A program made the position numbers and the translations under genes. Source: JBBRBB01 sp963830175 (lineage in GTDB: Bacteria; Bacteroidota; Bacteroidia; Chitinophagales; Chitinophagaceae). Taken from it: 64,000 bases of DNA. A model generated the notes under the pieces. The model saw nothing but the letters and a program-made list of their open reading frames with translations. It had not been told where the DNA came from and did not search any database. The stretch lies in NCBI GenBank assembly GCA_963830175.1, contig CAWHKV010000002.1, positions 186,001 to 250,000 on the forward strand, given 5' to 3'. Below, in pieces: positions 1 through 8,527 of this stretch. How positions within the stretch are numbered: the first letter of the stretch is position 1; every line of letters starts with the position of its first letter.

Positions 1-729
1 TCCGGCAGTTACAGAACCGCCCTGTGCAAAGGCTGGTTTTAATTTCGAAAGCGCTTCTTGTGTAGTATCTGTTCGAACACCTTCATCGGTGTCAACTGTA
101 TATTTTCGGGTTTTCTTTTTTCCTTTTTCATCCAGGTATACCTGTTCTACTACTACAGGCAGAATCCCCTCTTTAAAATACCCGCTTTCTATAGCTTTTT
201 GTGCTTTAAGGTGACTATTTAAAGCAAAAACATCCTGCTTTTCCCGGCTAACATTGTATTCTTTAGCTACCGCTTCAGCGGTCAAACCCATGTTTAAATA
301 ATAGTCGGGCTCATCTTTCGCGATGGAATAAGCAGGCACAGTCTTCCAGCCGGCTGTTGGCACAAGGCTCATGCTTTCTGTTCCGCCAGCAATAATACAT
401 TCCGCCATTCCGGTACGAATCTTTGCTGTTGCCATGGCTATAGTTTCCAGTCCGCTGGCACAATACCGGTTTATAGTAACCCCTGGCACTTCAAATCCGA
501 GGGCTCTTGCCGCAATAATTCTGGCTACCTGTAATCCCTGCTCGGCTTCAGGTACGGCATTGCCAACAAAAACATCATCAACCATCGAGTTTTTTAGTTG
601 TGGAACTGAAGCCATTAATCCCTGTATAACTTCAATGGCCAGGTCATCAGGCCGGGTAAACCTGAACCCTCCTTTTTTACTTTTGGTAACAGCGGTTCTA
701 AATCCGGCAATAATGTAAGCTTCCTGCAT
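1..729 (-). CDS. Acetyl-CoA C-acetyltransferase (thiolase), N-terminal part
   Basis: Thiolase that condenses or cleaves acyl-CoA units in fatty-acid or acetoacetyl-CoA metabolism. The frame is open from the ATG at 729-727 to the window edge, giving 243 residues; the C-terminal half with the catalytic His and second Cys lies outside. The protein begins MQEAYIIAGFRTAV. The nucleophile motif NRYCASGLETI puts the active-site Cys at about residue 90, followed by IIAGGTESMS near residue 110, both thiolase signatures. It diverges from the ribosomal operon. Whether it is the biosynthetic (AtoB/PhaA) or the beta-oxidation (FadA) type cannot be decided from this part. Confidence 0.9.
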   Translation of the reverse strand, partial: MQEAYIIAGFRTAVTKSKKGGFRFTRPDDLAIEVIQGLMASVPQLKNSMVDDVFVGNAVPEAEQGLQVARIIAARALGFEVPGVTINRYCASGLETIAMATAKIRTGMAECIIAGGTESMSLVPTAGWKTVPAYSIAKDEPDYYLNMGLTAEAVAKEYNVSREKQDVFALNSHLKAQKAIESGYFKEGILPVVVEQVYLDEKGKKKTRKYTVDTDEGVRTDTTQEALSKLKPAFAQGGSVTAG

Positions 730-897
730 AAAATTCAATTATTTGTAAAGTTAATAAGGGCATGATTAAATCTCTTGGACAATGATCATTTAAACAGCGT
801 TTTAATATGATTAGTATGAAAACAGGCACGCATTGGTTTGAAAATCGGTAATTTCGCAACTTAATTTTTAAGAAGTCATAAAAATATTTAAAAAAGC

Positions 898-928
898 TTG
901 TCTGTTCACATGCATACCCCTACCTTTG
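898..928 (+). promoter_or_regulatory. Predicted S10 operon promoter
   Basis: TACCTTTG at 921-928 is a perfect match to the Bacteroidota -7 element TAnnTTTG. CTTG at 897-900 is a plausible -33 element about 20 bases upstream. The transcript would start near 935 and leave a leader of about 70 bases before rpsJ. The rest of the 730-1005 gap is AT-rich; I see nothing else in it. Confidence 0.6.
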
Positions 929-1005
929 CGCTCCCAAATCCTGCCATAGGTTGTATGTATTAGAACGAAAAATAAAGCCGGCAGCGAAAAATTGGAGAAG
1001 CGTTT

Positions 1006-1311
1006 ATGTCTCAGAGAATAAGAATAAAACTACAATCGTACGATCACAACCTGGTTGATAAATCAGCTGAAAAGATCGTGAAAACTGTTAGAAGTACAGG
1101 CGCAGTTATTACGGGTCCTATTCCTTTGCCAACACGCAAAAGAATATTCACCGTTTTACGTTCACCGCACGTGAACAAAAAAAGCCGTGAACAATTCCAG
1201 TTAAGTACGCACAAGCGCTTACTGGATATTTACACTTCAAGCAGCCGAACTGTAGATGCACTGAGCAAGCTTGATCTTCCCTCTGGTGTGGAAGTAGAAA
1301 TTAAGGCATGA
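1006..1311 (+). CDS. rpsJ: Small subunit ribosomal protein S10
   Basis: S10 of the 30S head, also the NusE partner in antitermination. It is 101 residues, the usual length, and contains the signature SPHVNKKSREQFQLSTHKR at about residues 53-71. It is the first gene of the S10 operon and is separated from rplC by an unusually long 267-base gap with strong inverted repeats. The predicted promoter lies about 80 bases upstream. Confidence 0.97.
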   Translation: MSQRIRIKLQSYDHNLVDKSAEKIVKTVRSTGAVITGPIPLPTRKRIFTVLRSPHVNKKSREQFQLSTHKRLLDIYTSSSRTVDALSKLDLPSGVEVEIKA

Positions 1312-1578
1312 TGATATTCCTTAAGAAGGAATAAGTTCTTAAATACACATCACCTCTCAATTCGAAAGAAAAAAAGAGCGCTGATTTAAAAAAAAGGGAA
1401 ACAGGATAAGATCTGTTTTCTACATATAAACAAGCCCTTCGAGGTTTGTTTACTTCCGGTACTTCTCTGGTCTTTTAAAGACCAAAAAAAAGAAAAGGTC
1501 GGAAGCAAACATAGGATTGAAGTCCATACCATAAAAAGGACTGTCCTAACAACCTCATGCTGGGCGCAAACTAGAAAA
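1312..1578 (+). promoter_or_regulatory. Structured leader between rpsJ and rplC (candidate r-protein autoregulatory element)
   Basis: No credible gene lies in this 267-base gap; most other gaps in the cluster are 15-80 bases. Seen directly are hairpins 1316-1332 (ATTCCTT/AAGGAAT), 1399-1418 (AAACAG/CTGTTT), 1428-1451 (AAACAAGCC/GGTTTGTTT with loop CTTCGA) and 1469-1483 (GGTCTTT/AAAGACC). A long-range 11-base helix pairs 1448-1458 with 1500-1510, with one mismatch. That helix shares GTTT (1448-1451) with the 1428-1451 hairpin, so the two are mutually exclusive. This would suit a regulatory switch controlling rplC-rplD; in enterobacteria L4 regulates the S10 operon leader. The function here is inferred. 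Confidence 0.5.
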
Positions 1579-2196
1579 ATGAAAGGGATCATTGGAAAAA
1601 AGATCGGGATGACCAGCATCTTCTCTGCCGACGGCAGGCAAACTGCCTGTACCATTATTGAGGCAGGACCCTGTGTTATAAGCCAGGTAAAGACCAAAGA
1701 AACCGACGGCTACTCCGCCGTTCAGATCGCCTTTGGCGATAAGACAGAAAAGCATACTACGAATGCTGCAAAAAATCACTTCGCTAAGGCTAATACTTCA
1801 GCCAAGAGTTATATAAAAGAATTCAGGGATTATTCATTAGAAAAGAGTTTAGGTGATACCATTACTGTAGATATTTTTAGTGAAGGTGAAACCGTAAATG
1901 TTGTTGGCACCACCAAAGGAAAGGGTTTCCAGGGTGTTGTTAAAAGACACGGATTTAGTGGTGTTGGCGGACAAAGTCATGGTCAGCACGACAGAAGCCG
2001 CGCTCCAGGTTCCATCGGTAACTCTTCCGATGCTTCCAGGGTATTTAAAGGAATGAGAATGGCTGGTCGCATGGGAAACAGCCGCGTTAAACTTAAAGGT
2101 TTAAAGGTGATTAAAATATTTCCTGATAAAAATTTTATTCTGGTAAGTGGTTCAGTACCGGGTCATAACGGTTCAATCGTGTTAATTCAGAAATAA
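1579..2196 (+). CDS. rplC: Large subunit ribosomal protein L3
   Basis: L3 is an early 50S assembly protein near the peptidyl-transferase centre. It is 205 residues, full length, starting MKGIIGKKIGMTSIF. The conserved GQSHGQHDRSRAPGSIG stretch, which reaches into the 23S core, lies at about residues 131-147. It follows the structured leader and sits 14 bases before rplD. Confidence 0.97.
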   Translation: MKGIIGKKIGMTSIFSADGRQTACTIIEAGPCVISQVKTKETDGYSAVQIAFGDKTEKHTTNAAKNHFAKANTSAKSYIKEFRDYSLEKSLGDTITVDIFSEGETVNVVGTTKGKGFQGVVKRHGFSGVGGQSHGQHDRSRAPGSIGNSSDASRVFKGMRMAGRMGNSRVKLKGLKVIKIFPDKNFILVSGSVPGHNGSIVLIQK

Positions 2197-2210
2197 TTAA
2201 TTGAAGAAAA

Positions 2211-2891
2211 ATGCAAGCAGACGTTTTAAATATAAAGGGAGAAAAGACCGGCAGATCCGTTCAGCTTTCTGATGATGTATTTGGTATTGAGCCTAATGAT
2301 CATGTAATGTACCTGGCCATTAAACAATACCAGGCTGCTCAACACCAGGGCACTCACAAAGTAAAGACCAGGGCAGAAGTTAAGGGATCAAGTAAAAAGC
2401 TTCATCGCCAAAAAGGAACCGGTGGTTCAAGAAAAGGTAACCTCCGTAACCCATTATATAAGGGTGGTGGTACTGTTTTCGGACCTAAGCCACACAAATA
2501 TGTTATTAAGCTAAATAAGAAAGTAAAAGAATTGGCTATGATCAGCGCACTTTCCTATAAAGCAAAAGAAAATGCCATTGTAGTGGTTGAGGATATCAAT
2601 TTTGAAACTCCTAAAACAAAGCAATTTGTTGATATTCTCAAGGGGCTTCAGGTTAATGGTAAAAAAGCATTGTTTGTTTTACCTGAATATGATGATAACC
2701 TGTACCTAAGCTTAAGAAATCTTCCAAGAGCTAACAGTATTTTGCTTGCAGATATTAACACGTATAATATTGTAAATGCTGATGTTGTAGTGTTAACTGA
2801 GAATGCTGCAAAGATTTTTAGTGACCAGGAACAACAAGATGGTGAGCAACAGGCAGAATCAAATACAGAAGCAGGCAACAATCAACCTTAA
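2211..2891 (+). CDS. rplD: Large subunit ribosomal protein L4
   Basis: L4 lines the exit tunnel and in other bacteria also represses its own operon. At 226 residues it is slightly long. The tunnel loop is recognisable at KLHRQKGTGGSRKGNLRNP (about residues 63-81). After the conserved fold the protein ends in a polar, acidic tail of about 24 residues rich in Q, E and N. The tail looks disordered and is probably an unconserved extension. Confidence 0.96.
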   Translation: MQADVLNIKGEKTGRSVQLSDDVFGIEPNDHVMYLAIKQYQAAQHQGTHKVKTRAEVKGSSKKLHRQKGTGGSRKGNLRNPLYKGGGTVFGPKPHKYVIKLNKKVKELAMISALSYKAKENAIVVVEDINFETPKTKQFVDILKGLQVNGKKALFVLPEYDDNLYLSLRNLPRANSILLADINTYNIVNADVVVLTENAAKIFSDQEQQDGEQQAESNTEAGNNQP

Positions 2892-2914
2892 TATTAAAGG
2901 TTAAAATAACAATC

Positions 2915-3214
2915 ATGAAACTGGAAGAAGTACTTATAAAACCTGTAATAACCGAGAAGGCGAATAACCAGCAGGACAAATTAAAAAGATTTGCTTTTAA
3001 AGTAGACCGTAAAGCAAACAAGCTCGAAATTAAAAGAGCTGTTGAAAGCTTTTATGGCGTAACAGTAGAAGATGTAAATACGCTTATTGTTCCCGGAAAG
3101 AACAAAACACGCTTTACTAAAGCAGGATATATTAAAGGCGTTAAGAAAGGATATAAAAAAGCCCTGGTTACCCTTGCAGAAGGCGATACCATTGATCTTT
3201 ACGCAAATATTTAA
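2915..3214 (+). CDS. rplW: Large subunit ribosomal protein L23
   Basis: L23 sits at the exit tunnel rim and docks trigger factor and SRP. It is 99 residues. The typical N-terminus has KPVITEKAN, and VDRKANKLEIKRAVE follows at about residues 30-44. The long tunnel-facing loop has the usual basic composition (KNKTRFTKAGYIKG). It is co-directional with rplD (23-base gap) and rplB (20-base gap). Confidence 0.96.
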   Translation: MKLEEVLIKPVITEKANNQQDKLKRFAFKVDRKANKLEIKRAVESFYGVTVEDVNTLIVPGKNKTRFTKAGYIKGVKKGYKKALVTLAEGDTIDLYANI

Positions 3215-3234
3215 TAAAGAATTGACGTAACAAC

Positions 3235-4074
3235 ATGCCACTAAAGAAATATAAACCGATGACCGCAGGCACCCGATGGAGAATTGGGAATGCTTACGCA
3301 GAAATTACAACCAATGATCCTGAACGTTCATTGCTTGAGCCTACGAAGAGCACAGGAGGCCGCAATGTACAGGGTCGTCGCGTAATGAGGTATATGGGCG
3401 GCGGTCACAAAAAGCATTATAGAAAAATCGATTTTAAAAGAGATAAAAAAGATATGGCTGCGAAAGTTCTCTCAATTGAGTACGATCCAAACCGCACTGC
3501 ATTTATTGCTCTTTTACAATATACTGATGGCGAAAAAAGATACATCATTGCACCACAAGGTTTACAGGTGGGTGCAACCGTATCAAGCGGCGACAGTGTT
3601 GCCCCAGAAATCGGGAATGCATTAATGATGAAGTATATGCCATTAGGTACTATCGTTCATAATATTGAAATGCAACCAGGGCAGGGCGCTAAGCTTGCAA
3701 GAAGTGCAGGTTCCTCAGCACAGCTCACCAATAAGGAAGAAAGGTATGCTATTATAAAAATGCCAAGTGGTGAGTTACGCAGAATTTTAATCAATTGCTA
3801 TGCAACCGTAGGTGTTGCAAGTAACAGCGATCATAACCTTGAAACTGCAGGTAAAGCTGGTGTTAATCGTTGGAAAGGTCGTCGCCCACGTGTACGTGGT
3901 GTGGCAATGAACCCTGTAGATCACCCGATGGGTGGTGGTGAGGGTAAGGCATCCGGCGGTCATCCAAGAAGCAGAACGGGTAAATATGCAAAAGGATTAA
4001 AGACCAGAACACGCGGTAAAGGAAGTGATTCACTTATTCTTCAGCGCAGGGATGGTAAAAAGTTAAGCAAGTAA
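3235..4074 (+). CDS. rplB: Large subunit ribosomal protein L2
   Basis: L2 is needed for subunit association and peptidyl-transferase function. It is 279 residues, full length. Characteristic segments include GRNVQGRRVMRYMGGGHKKH near the N-terminus and the conserved NPVDHPMGGGEGKASGGHP at about residues 225-243, with the functionally important His. The basic C-terminus is normal. It is centrally placed in the S10 operon. Confidence 0.97.
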   Translation: MPLKKYKPMTAGTRWRIGNAYAEITTNDPERSLLEPTKSTGGRNVQGRRVMRYMGGGHKKHYRKIDFKRDKKDMAAKVLSIEYDPNRTAFIALLQYTDGEKRYIIAPQGLQVGATVSSGDSVAPEIGNALMMKYMPLGTIVHNIEMQPGQGAKLARSAGSSAQLTNKEERYAIIKMPSGELRRILINCYATVGVASNSDHNLETAGKAGVNRWKGRRPRVRGVAMNPVDHPMGGGEGKASGGHPRSRTGKYAKGLKTRTRGKGSDSLILQRRDGKKLSK

Positions 4075-4113
4075 TTGAACAAAATTTATCAATCAACAAA
4101 TCGTAACAAATAA

Positions 4114-4383
4114 ATGGGTCGTTCAATAAAAAAGGGTCCTTATGTTGATGCCAATATCGAAGAAAAAGTATTAGCCATCAACGAAGGCAAAAATAAAAAA
4201 ACGGTTATAAAAACGTGGAGCAGGCGCTCTACCATTACGCCAGATTTTGTAGGTCATACATTCGCAGTGCACAATGGTAATAAGTTTATACCTGTTTATG
4301 TAACAGAATTTATGGTGGGTCATAAACTTGGAGAATTTGCCCCAACCCGCAACTTTAAAGGACACTCAGGCAGTAAGCAATAG
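4114..4383 (+). CDS. rpsS: Small subunit ribosomal protein S19
   Basis: S19 is in the 30S head and pairs with S13 near the A-site tRNA. It is 89 residues and starts MGRSIKKGPYVD. The signature HNGNKFIPVYVTEFMVGHKL and the FAPTRNFKGHS tail are present. It lies 39 bases after rplB and 52 bases before rplV. Confidence 0.97.
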   Translation: MGRSIKKGPYVDANIEEKVLAINEGKNKKTVIKTWSRRSTITPDFVGHTFAVHNGNKFIPVYVTEFMVGHKLGEFAPTRNFKGHSGSKQ

Positions 4384-4435
4384 TTGAAAATTAAAGGTTA
4401 TAAAACACCAATAATCTCAACAACAAATAACAAAA

Positions 4436-4780
4436 ATGGAAGCAGTAGCAAAACTTAAAAATTATCCAACAGGTCCGCGTAAAATGCGTTTACTGGCAGA
4501 TGTTATTAGGGGTATGGAAATTGAGAAAGCCCTGGCTATTCTTGAACATCATCCCCAGCACAATGCAGTGCCCATTGCCAAATTGCTTAAAAGTGCAATA
4601 AACAATTGGGAGCAGCAAAATAACAATACCAGTGCAGCAGATTCTAACCTGGTTGTTAAGCAAATATTTGTTGATGGCGGAAGAATTTTAAAGCGTATGC
4701 GCCCTGCACCACAGGGTCGCGGTTATAAAATCCGCAAACGCAGTAACCATGTAACGTTAATTGTTGACAGTAAAAATTAG
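4436..4780 (+). CDS. rplV: Large subunit ribosomal protein L22
   Basis: L22 has a beta-hairpin that lines the exit tunnel. It is 114 residues. The N-terminal KNYPTGPRKMRLLADVIRG and the C-terminal hairpin RMRPAPQGRGYKIRKRSNH (about residues 84-102) are canonical. A somewhat variable Q/N-rich insert, WEQQNNNTSAADSN, lies in the middle, where many Bacteroidota L22 proteins differ. Confidence 0.96.
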   Translation: MEAVAKLKNYPTGPRKMRLLADVIRGMEIEKALAILEHHPQHNAVPIAKLLKSAINNWEQQNNNTSAADSNLVVKQIFVDGGRILKRMRPAPQGRGYKIRKRSNHVTLIVDSKN

Positions 4781-4843
4781 ATAAAAAAGAACAGGTGAAA
4801 AACGTAATAAGTCTTACACCGTTTATCAAATCTTATAAATAAT

Positions 4844-5587
4844 ATGGGTCAAAAAGCAAATCCAATTGGTAACAGGTTAGGCATCATCCGCGGATGGGAC
4901 AGTAACTGGTATGGTAATAAAAGAGACTATGCCCAAAAACTGATAGAAGATCACCGAATAAGAACCTACCTGAATGCGCGTATAAATAAAGGTGGAATAG
5001 CAAAGATTGTTATTGAACGCACACTTGGCAAGCTTATCATAACCATCCACACATCCAAACCAGGTATCATTATCGGTAAAGGTGGTGGCGAAGTAGACCG
5101 CATTAAAGAAGAATTAAAGAAACTTACGGGCAAACAAGATGTTCAGATAAACATTCTTGAAATTCGCCGCCCCGAACTCGATGCCAACATTGTAGCTGAT
5201 ACCATTGCAAAGCAAATTGAAAACCGTATCAATTATAAAAGAGCTATTAAAATGGCTATTGCCTCATCATTACGTATGGGTGCAGAAGGAATAAAAGTAA
5301 AGGTTGCCGGCAGGTTAGGTGGTGCAGAAATTGCACGTACAGAAGAGATTAAACAAGGTCGTACCCCCTTACATACTTTCCGTATGGATATCGATTACGC
5401 CAATGTTTTTGCCTTAACCGTATATGGAAAAATTGGTATTAAAGTATGGATATGTAAAGGTGAAGTTCTTGGTAAAAGAGAATTGAATCCAAATTTCATC
5501 GGTGGTAAAAATGAAGTAGCAGACAGAAGGGAACGCAGACCGGAAGGTGGTGGTGGAGACAGGGGCCGGGGTGGCCGGCGAATTTAA
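4844..5587 (+). CDS. rpsC: Small subunit ribosomal protein S3
   Basis: S3 forms part of the mRNA entry tunnel with S4 and S5. It is 247 residues as read. The KH domain motif PGIIIGKGGGEVDRIKEEL is at about residues 72-90, and the MGQKANPIGNRLG start is canonical. After about residue 230 the tail is rich in Gly and Arg and stops at 5587. One base out of frame the reading continues GEFNRGRGGQGR to a stop near 5613. A single extra base around 5555-5575 may therefore have cut the tail short; the core is unaffected. Confidence 0.95.
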   Translation: MGQKANPIGNRLGIIRGWDSNWYGNKRDYAQKLIEDHRIRTYLNARINKGGIAKIVIERTLGKLIITIHTSKPGIIIGKGGGEVDRIKEELKKLTGKQDVQINILEIRRPELDANIVADTIAKQIENRINYKRAIKMAIASSLRMGAEGIKVKVAGRLGGAEIARTEEIKQGRTPLHTFRMDIDYANVFALTVYGKIGIKVWICKGEVLGKRELNPNFIGGKNEVADRRERRPEGGGGDRGRGGRRI

Positions 5588-5669
5588 CCGCGGACGCGGT
5601 GGACAAGGCAGATAAAAAATATTAGCAGTAAGCCGTAAGGCAGAAAATAACGAACACATTACATAGAAT

Positions 5670-6083
5670 ATGTTACAGCCTAAAAGATCGAAACATAGAA
5701 AAGCGCAAAAAGGAAGAATTAGAAATGTTGCAAAGAGAGGCGCAACCATATCTTTCGGTTCTTATGCTCTAAAAGCACTGGAGCCAATATGGATCACTAA
5801 CAGGCAGATAGAAGCAGCACGCCAGGCAATGACCCGTGCAATGAAACGTGAAGGAAATGTTTGGATAAGAATTTTTCCTGACAAACCAATTACCCGTAAG
5901 CCACTTGAGGTGAGGATGGGTAAGGGAAAAGGTAACCCAGAGTTTTGGGCTGCCGTGGTTGAACCCGGTCGCATTATGTTCGAGTGCGATGGTGTAACCC
6001 AGGAAGTAGCAGAAGAAGCTATGCACCTTGCAGCGCAGAAACTGCCTATCAAAACAAAGTTCATGATAAGAAGAGACCTGTAA
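5670..6083 (+). CDS. rplP: Large subunit ribosomal protein L16
   Basis: L16 contacts the A-site and P-site tRNAs on the 50S. It is 137 residues, starting MLQPKRSKHRKAQKGRI. The conserved ITNRQIEAARQAMTRAMKR (about residues 42-60) and MGKGKGNPEFWAAVVEPGR (about 83-101) are complete. The gap after rpsC is 82 bases as sequenced. Confidence 0.97.
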   Translation: MLQPKRSKHRKAQKGRIRNVAKRGATISFGSYALKALEPIWITNRQIEAARQAMTRAMKREGNVWIRIFPDKPITRKPLEVRMGKGKGNPEFWAAVVEPGRIMFECDGVTQEVAEEAMHLAAQKLPIKTKFMIRRDL

Positions 6084-6115
6084 GGTTTAGAAAGATTTTT
6101 TTGAAAAATTGAAAT

Positions 6116-6358
6116 ATGGTAAAGAAAATTGAATTTAATAAAGGACTTAAAGATCTAAATGAAAACGATCTGAATGCGCGAATAAAAGAAGATAAGTTAA
6201 GGCTTAAAAAACTTGAATTTGCACATGCCATTTCACCGCTTGAAAACCCGGTAAGCATTCGCAATGTAAGAAGAGATATTGCCAGGCTTAATACCGAGCT
6301 TCAAAGTAGAAAAAGTGAAACAGCACAGGCAACTGGCAACACAACAGTAACAGAATAA
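6116..6358 (+). CDS. rpmC: Large subunit ribosomal protein L29
   Basis: L29 lies at the exit tunnel next to L23. It is 80 residues, slightly longer than the usual 60-70. The typical LRLKKLEFAHAIS and NVRRDIARLNTELQ helices are followed by a short polar tail (ETAQATGNTTVTE). It is identified partly by position between rplP and rpsQ. Confidence 0.93.
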   Translation: MVKKIEFNKGLKDLNENDLNARIKEDKLRLKKLEFAHAISPLENPVSIRNVRRDIARLNTELQSRKSETAQATGNTTVTE

Positions 6359-6406
6359 ATTTATAAATAGCTAAGGGCGAAAGTCCCGGCTGAAAGTAAG
6401 TAAACA

Positions 6407-6664
6407 ATGGCTGAAAGAAATTTACGTAAAACAAGAATAGGGGTGGTTAGCGGCACCAAAATGGAAAAGACCATGACCGTTTCTGTAGAAAGAAAGGTTA
6501 AACACCCTATCTATGGTAAGTTCGTTAAAAAAACTACCAACTTTCACGCTCATGATGAAAAGAATGAGTGCACAGTAGGCGACGTGGTTAGAATAATGGA
6601 AACTCGTCCATTGAGCAAAACAAAACGTTGGAGACTGGTAGAAGTTATTGAAAAAGCCAAATAG
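6407..6664 (+). CDS. rpsQ: Small subunit ribosomal protein S17
   Basis: S17 is a primary 16S-binding protein with an OB fold. It is 85 residues, starting MAERNLRKTRIG. It carries the family pattern VVSGTKMEKTMTVSVER and ends in VGDVVRIMETRPLSKTKRWR. It lies 48 bases after rpmC and 78 bases before rplN. Confidence 0.96.
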   Translation: MAERNLRKTRIGVVSGTKMEKTMTVSVERKVKHPIYGKFVKKTTNFHAHDEKNECTVGDVVRIMETRPLSKTKRWRLVEVIEKAK

Positions 6665-6742
6665 TTTAAAGGTTTTTGACATGCCGCGGTTAATAAAACG
6701 CATGGCAGTTACTTAAGGCAATAAATAAAAAAATTAAAAGAA

Positions 6743-7111
6743 ATGATCCAGCAGGAAAGCAGGTTAAACGTAGCCGATAACAGCGGAGCTAAAGAAGTGC
6801 TTTGTATAAGGGTGCTTGGTAACAGTGGTCAGGATTATGCCAAAATAGGTGATAAAATTGTAGTTACTGTTAAAGACGCAATTCCTGCAGGCGGCATTAA
6901 AAAAGGTACCGTTTCTAAAGCAGTTATAGTTCGCACTAAGAACAAATTACGCCGTAAAGATGGATCTTATATCAGGTTCGATGACAATGCAGTGGTTTTA
7001 CTTAACACTACAGACGAGCCGAGAGGCACACGTATTTTCGGACCGGTAGCAAGAGAATTAAGGGATAAGGGATACATGAAAATTATTTCCCTGGCACCGG
7101 AAGTTCTTTAG
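6743..7111 (+). CDS. rplN: Large subunit ribosomal protein L14
   Basis: L14 sits at the 30S-50S interface. It is 122 residues, the standard length. It starts MIQQESRLNVADNSGAKEV and contains GTRIFGPVARELRDKGYMKI near the end. It begins the block that is the spc operon in other bacteria. I see no clear promoter in the 78-base gap upstream. Confidence 0.97.
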   Translation: MIQQESRLNVADNSGAKEVLCIRVLGNSGQDYAKIGDKIVVTVKDAIPAGGIKKGTVSKAVIVRTKNKLRRKDGSYIRFDDNAVVLLNTTDEPRGTRIFGPVARELRDKGYMKIISLAPEVL

Positions 7112-7233
7112 AAATAAGTGGCTCCCCCCAGGGAACAGAAACCTGAAGGGTGCGACGCAATCACAGCTTAATGTAATAACATACAGCTGGTAACAAAAAA
7201 AACAAAAACTCCCCCTGGGAGATGGAGGGTTAT

Positions 7234-7593
7234 ATGAGCAGATTTAAAGCTAAATACAACATTAGGAAAAATGATATGGTTATCGTTATTTCCGGCGATT
7301 CAAAGCCTAGAAAAGACGATAACGGTAAAACCATTTTTAAGCCACACAAAGTTTTAAAAGTATTACCCGAAGACGGCCGCGTGCTTGTAGAAGGTATTAA
7401 TATTAAAACCAAGCATACCAAACCCAGTGCTCAAAACACCAAGGGCGGTATTATAAAAAAAGAGGCGCCTATTGCCATCAGTAAAGTAATGTTGTGGGAT
7501 GCTAAAAGCAATGCTCCCTCTAAAGTTAAACGCTCAAGGGAAGAAGGTAAATTAGTAAGAATCGCAAAAAAATCCGGTGAGGTAATTAAATAA
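7234..7593 (+). CDS. rplX: Large subunit ribosomal protein L24
   Basis: L24 initiates 50S assembly. The start chosen is ATG 7234 (MSRFKAKYNIRKNDMVIVI), giving 119 residues. An in-frame ATG at 7222 would add only MEGY, and that ATG lies inside a GGAGATGGAGG stretch that looks like a ribosome-binding site for 7234. The KOW motif GDSKPRKDDNGKTIFKPHKV is recognisable near the N-terminus. The stop overlaps the rplE start by one base (TAATG), suggesting translational coupling. Confidence 0.93.
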   Translation: MSRFKAKYNIRKNDMVIVISGDSKPRKDDNGKTIFKPHKVLKVLPEDGRVLVEGINIKTKHTKPSAQNTKGGIIKKEAPIAISKVMLWDAKSNAPSKVKRSREEGKLVRIAKKSGEVIK

Positions 7594-8174
7594 TGAGTAC
7601 AGAAACAAAATACGCTCCACGGTTAGCAGTAAAATATCAGCAGGAAGTTATACCTGCGTTAATGAAAAAGTTTGGATACAAAAGCATTATGCAAACCCCC
7701 AGGCTTGAAAAGATTTGTATAAACAGGGGTATCAACGGTGCCGTATCCGATAAAAAACTGGTTGATATTTCTGTTGAAGAACTATCTACCATTACCGGTC
7801 AGAGAGCTGTTGCTACAACTAGTAAAAAAGATATCTCGAATTTCAAGTTGCGTAAGGGCATGCCAATTGGTGCAAGAGTTACCTTACGTGGCGAAAAAAT
7901 GTACGAGTTCTTAGACAGGCTTATAGCTATTGCCTTGCCTCGTGTAAGAGATTTTAAAGGTATAAGTGATAAAGCTTTCGATGGCAGGGGCAACTATACA
8001 ATGGGTGTCACAGAACAAATAATCTTTCCTGAAATAGATATTGATAAAGTAAATAAGATTACAGGTTTAGATATTACGTTCGTAACCACCGCACAGAATA
8101 ACGAGCAGGCGTACGAGCTGTTGAAGGAGCTTGGAATGCCTTTCAAAAATGTAAAAAAAGAATTAGTAGATTAG
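7593..8174 (+). CDS. rplE: Large subunit ribosomal protein L5
   Basis: L5 is a 5S rRNA-binding protein of the central protuberance. It is 193 residues. It has the conserved ITGQRAVATTSKKDISNFKL (about residues 67-86) and GRGNYTMGVTEQIIFPEID (about 132-150). The start codon shares a base with the rplX stop, so the two are probably coupled. Confidence 0.97.
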   Translation: MSTETKYAPRLAVKYQQEVIPALMKKFGYKSIMQTPRLEKICINRGINGAVSDKKLVDISVEELSTITGQRAVATTSKKDISNFKLRKGMPIGARVTLRGEKMYEFLDRLIAIALPRVRDFKGISDKAFDGRGNYTMGVTEQIIFPEIDIDKVNKITGLDITFVTTAQNNEQAYELLKELGMPFKNVKKELVD

Positions 8175-8193
8175 TTAATACTGATAAATAATT

Positions 8194-8463
8194 ATGGCAA
8201 AAAAATCAATTATAGCCAGGCAGAACAAAAGAGAAGCAATGGTAGCAAGGTTTGCTGAAAAGCGCGCCGCTCTTAAAGCAGAAGGCGATTACCAGGGGTT
8301 GGATAAACTACCCCGTAATGCATCACCTGTTCGCTTAAAGAATCGTTGTCAGCTGTCAGGTCGTCCCCGTGGATATATGCGCTACTTCGGTGTATCAAGA
8401 ATTGTTTTCAGGGATATGGCACTTGATGGAAAAATTCCAGGGGTTAAAAAAGCCTCCTGGTAA
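8194..8463 (+). CDS. rpsN: Small subunit ribosomal protein S14, zinc-free form
   Basis: S14 is in the 30S head. It is 89 residues, the length of the zinc-independent (C-minus) form. The C-terminal core CQLSGRPRGYMRYFGVSR has a single Cys where the short zinc-binding form has a CxxC pair. The L36 in this window also lacks zinc ligands, so at least two ribosomal proteins here have dispensed with zinc. Confidence 0.96.
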   Translation: MAKKSIIARQNKREAMVARFAEKRAALKAEGDYQGLDKLPRNASPVRLKNRCQLSGRPRGYMRYFGVSRIVFRDMALDGKIPGVKKASW

Positions 8464-8527
8464 AATATACCGGCATCGGTGCCGGAGAATAAAAAAATTA
8501 GAATAACAATTTTCAATTGTATCAATA

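Noticed and set aside
1386..1779. Two minus-strand frames of 103 and 74 codons over the rpsJ-rplC gap and rplC start
   Set aside because: They overlap rplC and the structured gap, have no conserved domain, and composition does not look coding.
7112..7233. Palindromic C/G stretches (CTCCCCCTGGGAG) between rplN and rplX considered as a regulatory site
   Set aside because: Short and near the ribosome-binding region of rplX; too weak to call separately.
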